34,202 nt of DNA from Firmicutes bacterium UBA5449 (GCA_002424305.1 DIQZ01000089.1:1-34202), one strand, 5' to 3'. Counted from the first letter of the stretch, positions 16,575 to 25,301 are shown. Program-made: numbers and translations. Notes: generated from the sequence alone by a model not told the origin.

Positions 16575-17471
16575 TTATTCAGTTGGTAGCAAACCTTTGA
16601 GATCTTTCCCTTCCACCTTGATGTAGGTCTCCGGGACATCACCCAATATCAAAACTTCCGTTATCGGAACCTGGGCGATTATGTCGTCTGTAGCTACTAC
16701 CATAGGAACTATGATTTGCATATGGGCAATGACTTCAAGGTAAATCTTATGACGGATCTGGTTTATACCTGCCTGTTCGAAGTCACTGAGTATCTTTGTA
16801 GTGACGGTGCCGATAGGTGTTATTGAAATGGCAATGCGTGGCCCTACATTGGCAAGCATGTGGGTTCCTAGAATTTGACCCAGAGGGATTCTGATTTTGG
16901 TATCACTGATTTTGTTTAGGTATTCTTGTACTCTCAGTGTTACTTTTGAAGTCAGCCTGTCAATCTCCCCTGTGTTCGGTTGGACGAGCACAACTTTCCC
17001 GGCGCTGTCAGGGCGAAGTGCATAGAGATCTTCCCACCTTATGCCTTGTGCAATTTCCAAGGCAACAGCAGAAGTTACTGCCTCTGTCGCAAGCACTCTG
17101 GCTTTGGCTGTAGCCAACTGGTGAAGGGTTGGTCTCAAGCGCCAGTCTATAATAGTAAAAATCATTATTCCAAAAAGCGATAGCAAGAAGATTCGACCGA
17201 AGATTATGCCACATCCACGCGATTTTGGAGCTGTTCCGGACCATTTGGTTTGTGGGGAATCAGATCGGCGTCCGGTAAAACCTGAGCGTCTTGTGGTGAA
17301 CATCGCGTTTCTTCTCTGTTTCCTATAGTACTTCGGCTGTCTGCGGCTGCCAAAAACTCGGGGGCCTGGCATCCACCTCGTTCTACGGAACATCCTGGTA
17401 AGCCCACGACCAAAATCTACCCACCAAGGGCGTGGAAAGAGGCCTCCGGACCACCGATAGTACCTAGCCAT
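16575..17471 (-). CDS. yunB: Sporulation protein YunB
   Basis: The C-terminal 200 residues match YunB: RPTLHQLATAKARVLATEAV after a single TM helix, VLVQPNTGEIDRLTSKVTLRVQEYL, IPLGQILGTHMLANVGPRI, GINQIRHKIYLEV and ILGDVPETYI. In Bacillus YunB is a sigma-E-controlled mother-cell protein needed for full sporulation; its biochemistry is unknown. Here a TM (about residues 88-110) is preceded by an Arg/Trp/Tyr-rich cytosolic extension of about 85 residues, making the protein about 298 residues against roughly 250 in Bacillus. The start is uncertain: ATG 17471 has purine-rich GGGGGCTGGGAGGAA just upstream; ATG 17504 and ATG 17303 are alternatives. It lies downstream of tyrS across a GC-rich structured gap. 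Confidence 0.9.
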   Translation of the reverse strand: MARYYRWSGGLFPRPWWVDFGRGLTRMFRRTRWMPGPRVFGSRRQPKYYRKQRRNAMFTTRRSGFTGRRSDSPQTKWSGTAPKSRGCGIIFGRIFLLSLFGIMIFTIIDWRLRPTLHQLATAKARVLATEAVTSAVALEIAQGIRWEDLYALRPDSAGKVVLVQPNTGEIDRLTSKVTLRVQEYLNKISDTKIRIPLGQILGTHMLANVGPRIAISITPIGTVTTKILSDFEQAGINQIRHKIYLEVIAHMQIIVPMVVATDDIIAQVPITEVLILGDVPETYIKVEGKDLKGLLPTE

Positions 17472-17548
17472 TTCCTCCCAGCCCCCTGCCCCTGCATTCA
17501 GCATCTAAGAATAGCGCCATTACGCTTTTCCTGATTGTATTAGGGTGA

Positions 17549-17669
17549 CACACCCGGTCGGTGTTGCGTTCGGGGGACGGCGCTGCTTGCGGCGCACCTC
17601 GTTCGAATTTGGCGTCCGTATACTTGCCAAATTCAGGGCGCCCCCTCACACAAGCACCGACCGGCTGTG
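17549..17669. other. GC-rich, highly structured intergenic element (unidentified)
   Basis: This 121-bp segment between tyrS and yunB is much richer in G+C than its flanks and folds on itself at several levels. Outer arms CACA-x-CCGGTCGGTG (17549-17563) and CACCGACCGG-x-TGTG (17655-17669) pair; GGGGG (17572-17576) can pair with CCCCC (17641-17645). A 9-bp hairpin GAATTTGGC/GCCAAATTC (17605-17613/17626-17634) and a 6-bp hairpin (17580-17595, loop CTTG) are nested inside. The inner hairpin closes with a G.U pair on the plus strand but a C.A mismatch on the minus strand, a weak hint that any RNA is plus-oriented. It could be a structured RNA, a mobile palindromic repeat, or a terminator-like region. 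Confidence 0.55.
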
Positions 17670-17765
17670 CTATTTACAACAAGGACTTATATGCCTATAA
17701 GCAGTAAAATTCATGGCACCTACATTAGATCATATTCATTGAAAGTTGGAAAAAGAAAGGTCCTG

Positions 17766-18986
17766 TCAATTTACTTGAATCCTGGCAAACCTGCGCTTAC
17801 CGACTCTTACTATCATACCGGAGCGAACAGTGAGATCCTCATCTGATGCGAGTACTTTCTCTCCGTCAATAGTCACTGCCCCTTGCTCAATTAGTCTACG
17901 TGCTTCACTGTTACTGCTTGCAAGGTCGGCCATTACCAGAAGTCTGGGACCCCATATCCTGCCTGACACAAGGTGCTCGGTGGAAATTGTGACATCGCGA
18001 ATGTTCTCCGGAAGGCCTCCTTCAAGGAAAACAGTATCAAATTCCTCCTCTGCTTCCAGGGCGGCCTCATGGCTGTGGTAGAGGGATACGATTTCTCTTG
18101 CAAGCCTCCTTTTCGCATCTCGAGGGTGCAATTCACCGGAGACGAGTTTTTTGCCGATAGCCTCAATATCATCTTCAGGAAGTCTAGTTGCAAGTTCATA
18201 GTAAGTCATCATCACTTCGTCCGGTATAGACATAATCTTACCGTAGCTTTCTTGGGGATCTTCTGTTATCCCTACGTAATTGCCCAGACTTTTGCTCATC
18301 TTCTTTACGCCGTCAAGTCCTACAAGTATAGGCATGAGGATTGCCACCTGAGGCGCCTGGTCAAATTCACGCTGTAACGTTCTGCCAAACAATATGTTAA
18401 ATTTCTGATCAGTGCCTCCAAGCTCTACATCTATGTCAAGGGCAATTGAATCATATGCCTGCATGAATGGGTAGAAGAACTCGTGAATATAGATTGGTCT
18501 TTCTTCATGAAATCTATCGCGGAATTCTTCCCGCTCTAACATCCTTGCTACTGTATACTTAGAAGCTAGGTTGATTACATCTTCGAAAGTGAGTTTAGAA
18601 AGCCATTCTCCGTTAAACACAGTGTGAGTATGGGCAGGATCTAATATCTTGAGTGCTTGTTCCTGGTAGGTCCTGGCGTTTTCCATGATTTTTTCCATTG
18701 AAAGCTGAGGCCGTGTCACAGATTTGCCGGAGGGGTCTCCGATACGTCCCGTAAAATCCCCTACAACCAGAAATACCTCATGGCCAAGCTCCTGGAACTC
18801 ACGCATTTTTCTAAGGACTACTGCATGTCCCAAGTGGATATCGGGAGCCGAAGGATCCAGACCTAACTTGACCCGAAGAGGCCTTCCAGTCTTTATCGAC
18901 TGCGCAAGCTTACTTTCCAGGTCCTCCTCAGAGATGATTTCTGCGCATCCTTTTCTGAGAATGTCCATTTGCTCTTTAACCGTCAA
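17766..18986 (-). CDS. tyrS: Tyrosyl-tRNA synthetase (TyrZ-like, KMSKS type)
   Basis: This class I synthetase charges tRNA-Tyr. The 406-residue protein has the HIGH-type signature HLGH (51-54), the tyrosine pocket region (GGTDQKFN), the KMSKS loop (KKMSKSLGNYVG), and a C-terminal S4 RNA-binding domain (SNSEARRLIEQGAVTIDGEKV). The canonical KMSKS and length place it in the TyrZ-like subfamily rather than the KFGKT TyrS type. The start is TTG 18986, with AGGAGG 8 nt upstream; an ATG six codons later is an alternative. Unlike many Firmicutes tyrosyl synthetase genes it has no T-box: the leader from the predicted promoter is only about 80 nt. Confidence 0.96.
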   Translation of the reverse strand: MTVKEQMDILRKGCAEIISEEDLESKLAQSIKTGRPLRVKLGLDPSAPDIHLGHAVVLRKMREFQELGHEVFLVVGDFTGRIGDPSGKSVTRPQLSMEKIMENARTYQEQALKILDPAHTHTVFNGEWLSKLTFEDVINLASKYTVARMLEREEFRDRFHEERPIYIHEFFYPFMQAYDSIALDIDVELGGTDQKFNILFGRTLQREFDQAPQVAILMPILVGLDGVKKMSKSLGNYVGITEDPQESYGKIMSIPDEVMMTYYELATRLPEDDIEAIGKKLVSGELHPRDAKRRLAREIVSLYHSHEAALEAEEEFDTVFLEGGLPENIRDVTISTEHLVSGRIWGPRLLVMADLASSNSEARRLIEQGAVTIDGEKVLASDEDLTVRSGMIVRVGKRRFARIQVN

Positions 18987-19074
18987 TTCCTCCGCCTCCT
19001 ATTATTACATATCGTTTATCGCTGCTAGCGATTTTACGCAGCCAGGCCTAACAACTTGTCTGCTCAGATAGTTC

Positions 19075-19104
19075 AGTCTAGCATACGCTAACTCGCAACG
19101 TCAA
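19075..19104 (-). promoter_or_regulatory. Probable tyrS promoter
   Basis: On the minus strand TTGACG (19099-19104) and TAGACT (19075-19080) are separated by 18 bp. The start site near 19068 gives a leader of about 80 nt with no T-box. It is back-to-back with the penicillin-binding protein promoter, only 17 bp away. Confidence 0.5.
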
Positions 19105-19121
19105 CGAGTCTGCAGGTTCAG

Positions 19122-19152
19122 TTGACGTAGACCTGAACTACTATGGTATAAT
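19122..19152 (+). promoter_or_regulatory. Promoter of the penicillin-binding protein gene
   Basis: TTGACG (19122-19127) and a perfect TATAAT (19147-19152) are present with an extended -10 TG (TGGTATAAT). The 19-bp spacer is long, which the extended -10 would compensate. A short inverted repeat GTTCAG/CTGAAC (19116-19121/19133-19138) brackets the -35 and could be an operator. Confidence 0.65.
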
Positions 19153-19216
19153 TGACTCTAATAGTTGGGTTGACAGCTCAAAAGAAAATGCTCGTCTTGA
19201 AAGAGAGGCATCGCAG

Positions 19217-21484
19217 ATGTCAAGAGGTGTTGGACGTATTCTGTCCATCCTGGCCATCGGGCTTATCTTCGTGCTTTGTATCGGATCCGGGGTCCTTATC
19301 GGCGCGTTTTCAGTAGCACTGAAGAACATGCCTGCGCTGGAGGACTTCGAGTATAGGCCCATTGAAGCTACTAGGATATATGACGTAAACAACAAGCTTA
19401 TTGCCAGGCTATACATTGAGAATCGAGTATGGGTACCCCTGTCAGAAATCCCTACGGAGTTACAGGATGCAGTTATCGCTGTTGAAGACTCCAAATTCCG
19501 TGAACACCACGGCGTAGATTTTCTGGGGATACTACGGGCTTTCCTCGTAGATATCCGTGAAGGGCGAATTGTGCAAGGCGGAAGCACCATCACTCAGCAA
19601 CTTGCAAAAAATGCCTTCCTTACCCATGAAAGAACGTGGGCAAGAAAACTCCAAGAACTGCTTTACGCTATCCAATTAGAGCGTACGTATACAAAGGATC
19701 AAATCCTCGAACTGTATCTGAACGAGGTCTATTTCTTTCCGGGTCAAGCAGTCTACGGAGTGGAAGCAGCAGCTCAAGGATATTTCGGCAAAAGCGTTCG
19801 CGACCTGAACTTGCCTGAATCAGCACTTCTGGGTGGTGTTATCAGAAATGCATACCTCTACTCGCCGACACAACATCCGGAGGCAGCCAAGACACGCCGC
19901 GCTGTTGTGCTAAAACGCATGGCACTTGTGGGATACATATCAGAAGAAGAGGCCGCATCTGCAATGGAGACACCCCTGGGTGTAATTGAACCCAGACCCT
20001 CTAAGCAAGTAGCTCCGTATTTTGTTAATTATGTCCGTGACAAGCTTATATCAAAGTATGGACATGAGACAGTTTACAAAGGCGGTCTAAAGATTTACAC
20101 AACCCTGGATCTCAGGCTTCAGAATCTTGCGAACCAAACTCTGCTTTCCAACCTGCCTGAGGGAAATAAGGATTCAAAAGGACTTACCCAGCCCCAAGCA
20201 GCTATGATAGTGCTGGATACACGTGAAGGCTACATCAGGGCAATGGTAGGGGGTAGGGGTGAAGATGAGTTTAACAGGTCTGTCATGTCTTTTAGACAGC
20301 CGGGTTCTGCCTTTAAACCGTTTGTTTATACAGCCGCGTTGCAGGCAGGCTATACTCCCGCGACTATTTTGGATGATTCACCCATAGAGTACGTTATCCC
20401 CGGACAAGCTGAACCATGGGCACCGGTAAACAATGATAAGACATTCCGTGGCCCTGTGCCTCTGCGTAAAGCCCTTGAAGACTCTATTAACGTCCCTTCA
20501 GTAAAACTCCTGGATCAAGTGGGGATTTCTAATGCTATTAAGGTAGCGAAATCCATGGGGATAACAAGCCTGGTGGAATCAGGACGTCTCAATGACATGA
20601 ACCTCTCCCTTGTGCTGGGCGGCCTGACTCGTGGAGTCGCTCCGCTGGAGATGGCAACAGCCTATGCTATTTTCGCTAACCAAGGGATCAAAGCAGAGCC
20701 CATAGCAATACTTAGAGTCGAAGATGCCAACGGCAATGTGCTGGAACGAAATACCCCCAAAAGACAAGTGGTGTTAGACGAACAGACTGCTTATATAATG
20801 ACTGATATGCTCCGAGGAGTTATTGCTCGTGGAACAGGCAGGTCAGCTAATATAGGTAGGCCAGCAGCAGGCAAGACAGGAACAACGACAGAATACACCA
20901 ACGCCTGGTTTGTAGGGTTCACGCCTGAACTTGTGACCTGTGTGTGGATAGGTAATGATGAACAGCAAAAACCCATGGTCTATGGAGGAACCAGAATCGG
21001 AAGCGGTAAGGCAGCAAGAATCTGGGGAGCATATATGAAAGAGGCACTCAAAAGCATGCCTGTATCCGAATTCCCTGTCCCAAGCGGTGTTGTTTTTACC
21101 AAGATCTGCACGGAATCGGGTATTCTAGCCAGTGAATCGTGTCCTAACGTAACAACAGATGTCTTTATTGAAGGGACAGAACCCAGGCAGCTTTGCTACT
21201 TACACACAAGAATAGCAGAAGTGGATGTCTGTGTTGAATCAGGACAGCTTGCGGGAAAAAACTGTCCGCCTGACAAAATTGAGAAGCGCAGCTACTTGGT
21301 ATCAAGCGGCCTTAGGCTCCTTCCTGACGGAACAATAACAACAGGAGAGTCAATTCCAAGGGTAACATGTAAGGTACATACGTGGTGGACAACAGATTCC
21401 CATAGCGACAGATCTCAAGAGGCTCCGGAGCCTGCTGAGAAACCTGTGGAATCACGGGATCTACATGAAGATAGCCCAAACTAG
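19217..21484 (+). CDS. Class A penicillin-binding protein (PBP1A family)
   Basis: This bifunctional peptidoglycan synthase of 755 residues is anchored by an N-terminal TM (about 8-35). The GT51 glycosyltransferase domain has catalytic E90 in AVEDSKFREHHGVD plus QGGSTITQQLAKN, RKLQE and LYLNEVYF motifs. The transpeptidase domain has SAFK (about S364), SIN in DSINVPSVKL, and KTGTT. The C-terminal extension carries two short Cys-rich units (CTESGILASESCP ... CYLH; CVESGQLAGKNCP ... CKVH), a tail seen in many clostridial PBP1A proteins, then an acidic end. The ATG is preceded by GAGAGG. It is divergent from tyrS and its stop is 6 bp from the mutS2 stop. Confidence 0.95.
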   Translation: MSRGVGRILSILAIGLIFVLCIGSGVLIGAFSVALKNMPALEDFEYRPIEATRIYDVNNKLIARLYIENRVWVPLSEIPTELQDAVIAVEDSKFREHHGVDFLGILRAFLVDIREGRIVQGGSTITQQLAKNAFLTHERTWARKLQELLYAIQLERTYTKDQILELYLNEVYFFPGQAVYGVEAAAQGYFGKSVRDLNLPESALLGGVIRNAYLYSPTQHPEAAKTRRAVVLKRMALVGYISEEEAASAMETPLGVIEPRPSKQVAPYFVNYVRDKLISKYGHETVYKGGLKIYTTLDLRLQNLANQTLLSNLPEGNKDSKGLTQPQAAMIVLDTREGYIRAMVGGRGEDEFNRSVMSFRQPGSAFKPFVYTAALQAGYTPATILDDSPIEYVIPGQAEPWAPVNNDKTFRGPVPLRKALEDSINVPSVKLLDQVGISNAIKVAKSMGITSLVESGRLNDMNLSLVLGGLTRGVAPLEMATAYAIFANQGIKAEPIAILRVEDANGNVLERNTPKRQVVLDEQTAYIMTDMLRGVIARGTGRSANIGRPAAGKTGTTTEYTNAWFVGFTPELVTCVWIGNDEQQKPMVYGGTRIGSGKAARIWGAYMKEALKSMPVSEFPVPSGVVFTKICTESGILASESCPNVTTDVFIEGTEPRQLCYLHTRIAEVDVCVESGQLAGKNCPPDKIEKRSYLVSSGLRLLPDGTITTGESIPRVTCKVHTWWTTDSHSDRSQEAPEPAEKPVESRDLHEDSPN

Positions 21485-21490
21485 ATCCGC

Positions 21491-23908
21491 CTATCTTCCA
21501 CGCATTGAAACTATGGTTACCCCGTCACCGCCTTCAGATAATGCTCCGGGTAAAGCTGTATCTACATGAGGATGAGCCCGCAAAAACTCGCGCACTGCTT
21601 GTCTTAAGGCGCCTGTCCCTTTGCCGTGGATAATCGTTACTCTGGATAATCCTGCAAGACAAACATCATCAAGGTACTTGTCTACTTCAGATATGGCTTC
21701 TTCTACAGTAAGCCCCCGCACATGAAGTTCCATAGAAACAACACGCGCTTTCTCCCGAGTAACAGGTGAAAGATAAACCTGACCCTCATGTGACGGTTTC
21801 TCGCGAGAGTCATTGGCTTCCCACACAAACAAGTCGTCAACCGGTAGAAGGACTTTCAATCTACCTACCTGAACCTCAACATCATCACCTTCACCTGATA
21901 CCCAATTCACATGTCCAATTTGGCCTAATTTGCGCACGAAGACCTGAGTCCCCACTTCCGCCTCTTCCCGACTCAAGACCTTAAGGCCCTTAAGGCTGTC
22001 TGTCTCTTCCCCTATTGAGTCTATACCAGACCATGTTTCATCAACCGGAAGCGCCCTTTCCGCCACTTCCTTCAGCGCTTCTCTGGCTTTCCGCGCTTCG
22101 TCGTCAATGACACTCCTTTGTTGATGAGCGCTTGCACGTAACCCTTTAGTAATTGAGACAATATCATCTCTTGCTCTGGCTAACATTCTGTCAGCTTCGT
22201 CCTTCGCCTTTCTTAGAATGTCAAATTTGGTCTCTCTTATCTTCTTGACCTCAAGTTCTCGCTCGTTTCGCAGTCTCTGCTGTTCCTCTCTTGCCCTCCG
22301 TGCTTCCTCCCTTTCTGCTTCCAGATCCCGCATGGTCTGCTCCATTTCGGCGATGATGGCGTCAACCTGAATTCTGTCTTCTCCAAGGTGGTTCCGGGCA
22401 GTTATGACTATCTCTTCAGGCAGCCCAAGTCTGGAAACTACAGCAAGTGCGCATGAGCCCCCGGGCAATCCCATGATCAGCCGATACGTAGGTTCTAAGG
22501 TTTCGACATCAAACTCACATGATGCATTTTCCGCTCCCTCGTACTCGTAGGCGAATGTTTTCAGTTCACTAAGGTGGGTTGTGACCACAGTGGAGGCACC
22601 ACGTTCATGTAAATGCTTTAAGATTGCCACTGCAAGAGCTGCTCCTTCTATAGGATCAGTACCTGCACCGAGTTCATCCAGGAGGATCAGGGAATTTGAG
22701 TCCATATTCTCTATAATCTTTACTATGTGAGTCATGTGAGAAGAAAACGTAGAAAGGCTTTGTTCAATACTTTGTTCATCACCGATATCAGCAAAGATTT
22801 GAGAAAATACCGGGACTTTTGTCCCGGGCAAAGCCGGAAGGTGAAGGCCTGCCAGAGTCATAAGAGCAAGAAGCCCTATTGTTTTTAGGGTGACCGTCTT
22901 ACCCCCTGTATTCGGGCCGGTCACAACCAAGGTTCTGAAATCTTTCCCAAGCTCCACGTCAATAGGCACAACATTACCGGTAAGAAGGGGGTGTCTCCCT
23001 TCGCGAATTCTAAAATGTCTTGTATTGCCTATATCCGGTTCCACAGCCTTCATGTCAAGACTTAATCTACCTTTGGCTAAAGCAAAATCTATGAAACCAA
23101 GCATGCTCACAGTGTCTAAGATTTCAAGTTTGGCATCATTGACTTTGGAAGACAGCTCGCTCAGAATTTTCTCGATTTCCTCTTTTTCTTTCCCGGCAAG
23201 TGAAGTTAGATCATTATTGAGCTCCACTATTGGCATGGGTTCGATAAAGAGGGTCAAACCGCTTGCAGATCGATCATGAACTATCCCTGGCACAGCAGCT
23301 CGCGACTCCTGCTTTACAGGAATCACGAACCTCCCCGAACGTAAGGTAATAATGGGTTCCTGGAGATGCCGAACAGACTGCTGTGACTTGATAATGGAAT
23401 CAAGCTTCTCACGAATCCTGTTGTTTACTATGCGTATTTGCGATCTTACCCTGGCCAGTTCAGGACTGGCATTATCCACCACGTTGCCGTACTCGTCAAT
23501 ACATCGTTCAACCTCTCTGACAATGTGAGGTTGTGGGATAATTTTTTCGGCATACCCTTTCAGGACTGTAAAATCAGAATCAAATTCCACGATGAATCTC
23601 GCAAGTCTCATGGCTGTACCAAGGGTAGATGCTACATCAAGCAACTCCTGCGGCAAAAGCGTGCCACCGATAGCAGCCCGATCCACCACAGTGCGGATAT
23701 CACGGACACCTCCCAGTGACACCTCTCTACCTGCAGACAGAATTGCTCTGCCTTCAGTAGTCTCCCGCTGTCTCCTCCTGACCTCGTCAGGGTAATTAAC
23801 AGGCTGAAGACTCTCTGCAACTTCCTTTCCGAGATTGGTCGCTGTGAGAGTCTTGAGACGCTCTTTTATCTTATGAAACTCCAGTACACGGATTGATCTC
23901 TCGTCCAA
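21491..23908 (-). CDS. mutS2: MutS2 family ATPase with Smr domain
   Basis: The 805-residue protein has a MutS-like lever and clamp region, the ATPase with Walker A GPNTGGKT (331-338) and Walker B SLILLDELGAGTDP, a long charged coiled coil (about 515-600), a KOW-like region, and a C-terminal Smr nuclease-type domain (LHVRGLTVEEAISEVDKYL, IIHGKGTGALR). It lacks the mismatch-recognition domain of MutS1. In Bacillus MutS2 acts in ribosome collision rescue, and in other bacteria it suppresses recombination. The Smr LDLR-like motif reads LHVR. The start is TTG 23908, with AGGGGG about 9 nt upstream. It ends the cvpA-polX cluster, consistent with Firmicutes synteny, and converges on the PBP gene. 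Confidence 0.96.
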   Translation of the reverse strand: MDERSIRVLEFHKIKERLKTLTATNLGKEVAESLQPVNYPDEVRRRQRETTEGRAILSAGREVSLGGVRDIRTVVDRAAIGGTLLPQELLDVASTLGTAMRLARFIVEFDSDFTVLKGYAEKIIPQPHIVREVERCIDEYGNVVDNASPELARVRSQIRIVNNRIREKLDSIIKSQQSVRHLQEPIITLRSGRFVIPVKQESRAAVPGIVHDRSASGLTLFIEPMPIVELNNDLTSLAGKEKEEIEKILSELSSKVNDAKLEILDTVSMLGFIDFALAKGRLSLDMKAVEPDIGNTRHFRIREGRHPLLTGNVVPIDVELGKDFRTLVVTGPNTGGKTVTLKTIGLLALMTLAGLHLPALPGTKVPVFSQIFADIGDEQSIEQSLSTFSSHMTHIVKIIENMDSNSLILLDELGAGTDPIEGAALAVAILKHLHERGASTVVTTHLSELKTFAYEYEGAENASCEFDVETLEPTYRLIMGLPGGSCALAVVSRLGLPEEIVITARNHLGEDRIQVDAIIAEMEQTMRDLEAEREEARRAREEQQRLRNERELEVKKIRETKFDILRKAKDEADRMLARARDDIVSITKGLRASAHQQRSVIDDEARKAREALKEVAERALPVDETWSGIDSIGEETDSLKGLKVLSREEAEVGTQVFVRKLGQIGHVNWVSGEGDDVEVQVGRLKVLLPVDDLFVWEANDSREKPSHEGQVYLSPVTREKARVVSMELHVRGLTVEEAISEVDKYLDDVCLAGLSRVTIIHGKGTGALRQAVREFLRAHPHVDTALPGALSEGGDGVTIVSMRGR

Positions 23909-23991
23909 ATTGACAAACCCCCTGACATGCGCTGAACTTCCCTGCGCTGTCGGGGATCATTATATCATTCTAAGCACTGAGAAAACAGGTT

Positions 23992-24582
23992 CTAATGGGC
24001 GGGCGGTCTCTCAATGCTCACTTCAGGGAAATCCCCTGACACAACTGCAACTTGCTGCTGCAAGACACTCTGAGCGGCCCGCTTTACCGCTTCCTCCCTG
24101 GCATTTTCCGCCAACCAAGCAACATATCCAGGATCTTGTTGTGCTACCTGCCCAAGAGGTTTTCGGACATACTTGCCAAAAGTGAGCACTAGATCCTCGG
24201 GATTGTCAGGCATAGGCTCTTCATCTGAAAGAAGCGTATCCCCAAGTTCCTCCAGTGCCACCATGTCTACACCTACAGCGTCTCTCATGGCTCGGGCCTT
24301 TGCTCTTGTCGCAGCCATTCTCAGGAGATGAGGTTGTATCGCCCGGTTTACACTCTCAGGTGACGCGTCCCCCACTTCTTTGAATATCCCGTCTTCTGTT
24401 TCGACTTCCGCCTCCACAACACCATACATTCCATTATCCATAGAAGGAATCTGAATAACCTTAGTGCTAATGCGTTTTAAACCGCGCTGTTTCACAAGCT
24501 CCAGAAGACCTCCGTATAGAACGTAGTCTCTACCCTGAAGAGTCTTAATGAATCGATCGCGAAATTCCTTTGATAGCTCCAT
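23992..24582 (-). CDS. Putative Rad52-like ssDNA-annealing protein with ExoX-like C-terminal domain
   Basis: This 196-residue protein has two parts. Residues about 1-112 (LYGGLLELVKQRGLKRI, VVEAEVETEDGIFKEVGDASPESVNR, RMAATRAKARAMRDAVGV) resemble the beta-sheet-plus-helix core of Rad52/DdrA-type single-strand annealing proteins. After an acidic linker (115-130), residues about 132-175 (TFGKYVRKPLGQVAQQDPGYVAWLAENA) match the small domain found at the C-terminus of ExoX-like exonucleases. No nuclease active site is seen. The assignment is by remembered motif resemblance, not a search. The ATG has GGTGG 9 nt upstream. It starts 14 bp after the YetF-like gene and precedes mutS2, so it sits in a repair-gene neighbourhood. 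Confidence 0.65.
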   Translation of the reverse strand: MELSKEFRDRFIKTLQGRDYVLYGGLLELVKQRGLKRISTKVIQIPSMDNGMYGVVEAEVETEDGIFKEVGDASPESVNRAIQPHLLRMAATRAKARAMRDAVGVDMVALEELGDTLLSDEEPMPDNPEDLVLTFGKYVRKPLGQVAQQDPGYVAWLAENAREEAVKRAAQSVLQQQVAVVSGDFPEVSIERPPAH

Positions 24583-24596
24583 GTGAAGGTTCCACC

Positions 24597-25301
24597 CTAT
24601 TCCTTAGTTTTCAAATCTTGAAGCTCGGCGCTTTCTTTCTTTACAACATATAGTTCCCCTGATGTGTCCAGGCTAGCAAGCAATACATCAGCGGGATCCC
24701 TTATACCCTTCTTCTTTAATTCTTCTTTCAGCCAGGCGATAGTAAGCCCAAGTTGGCTCAAATACTTGTATTTTACCTCTCCGTCTGTTACAAGCGGATA
24801 AGGTAAACCCTCATATGAAGTTGTGATACCGAGATCCCTGGGAGTCACAGGTCTTGCTTGGGATTTCGTAATCACGCTTAATCTGCCTGAACCTTCCAAG
24901 ATTGCAAACTCCACATCCTGTATATTTGATACATTTTTCTCGCGCAAGCCTGCCAACAGGTCATCTATGTTATAGCGAAGCTCTCTTAGCGCACCTTCCA
25001 TGATTTTTCCATCTCTTACAACAATAGACGACTGGCCGCCAATTAAAGATCTGGCCTTTTCGTTTCTTAGTGTAATGAATGCAAAGACCATTTCGGTAAT
25101 TGCCAGTATAACAATGGGAAGAACTGCATCATGTATATGAATTGTCTTCTCTTCCAACGGCATAGCTGCAAGATCTGCAATCATGATAGCCACAACAAGA
25201 TCAAAGGGTGATAGCTGGCCGATTTCCCTTTTCCCCATCACCCTGGTAACAAAGAGCACAAATACATACATGAATACCGTCTTCAAAATCGTAGAAAGCA
25301 T
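24597..25301 (-). CDS. DUF421/YetF-family membrane protein
   Basis: This 234-residue protein has three N-terminal TM helices (about 4-20, 32-50, 58-78), including the family signature RVMGKREIGQLSPFDLVVAIMIADLA, and a cytosolic DUF421 domain with the repeated beta layout (GKIMEGALRELRYNIDDLLAGLREKNV, DVEFAILEGSGRLSV, LPYPLVTDGEV). Members such as YetF and YdfS are spore or envelope proteins in Bacillus; YetF-type proteins have been linked to lipid metabolism, but the mechanism is unclear. The ATG at 25301 has AGGGTG upstream. It is inserted between polX and the Rad52-like gene and reads in the same direction. Confidence 0.93.
   Translation of the reverse strand: MLSTILKTVFMYVFVLFVTRVMGKREIGQLSPFDLVVAIMIADLAAMPLEEKTIHIHDAVLPIVILAITEMVFAFITLRNEKARSLIGGQSSIVVRDGKIMEGALRELRYNIDDLLAGLREKNVSNIQDVEFAILEGSGRLSVITKSQARPVTPRDLGITTSYEGLPYPLVTDGEVKYKYLSQLGLTIAWLKEELKKKGIRDPADVLLASLDTSGELYVVKKESAELQDLKTKE

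Noticed and set aside
17686..17701. CTTATA/TATAAG hairpin after tyrS as its terminator
   Set aside because: A+T-only 6-bp stem with no U-tract; too weak to call.
18987..19068. Possible tyrosine T-box before tyrS
   Set aside because: The leader is too short and lacks the T-box sequence and any terminator.
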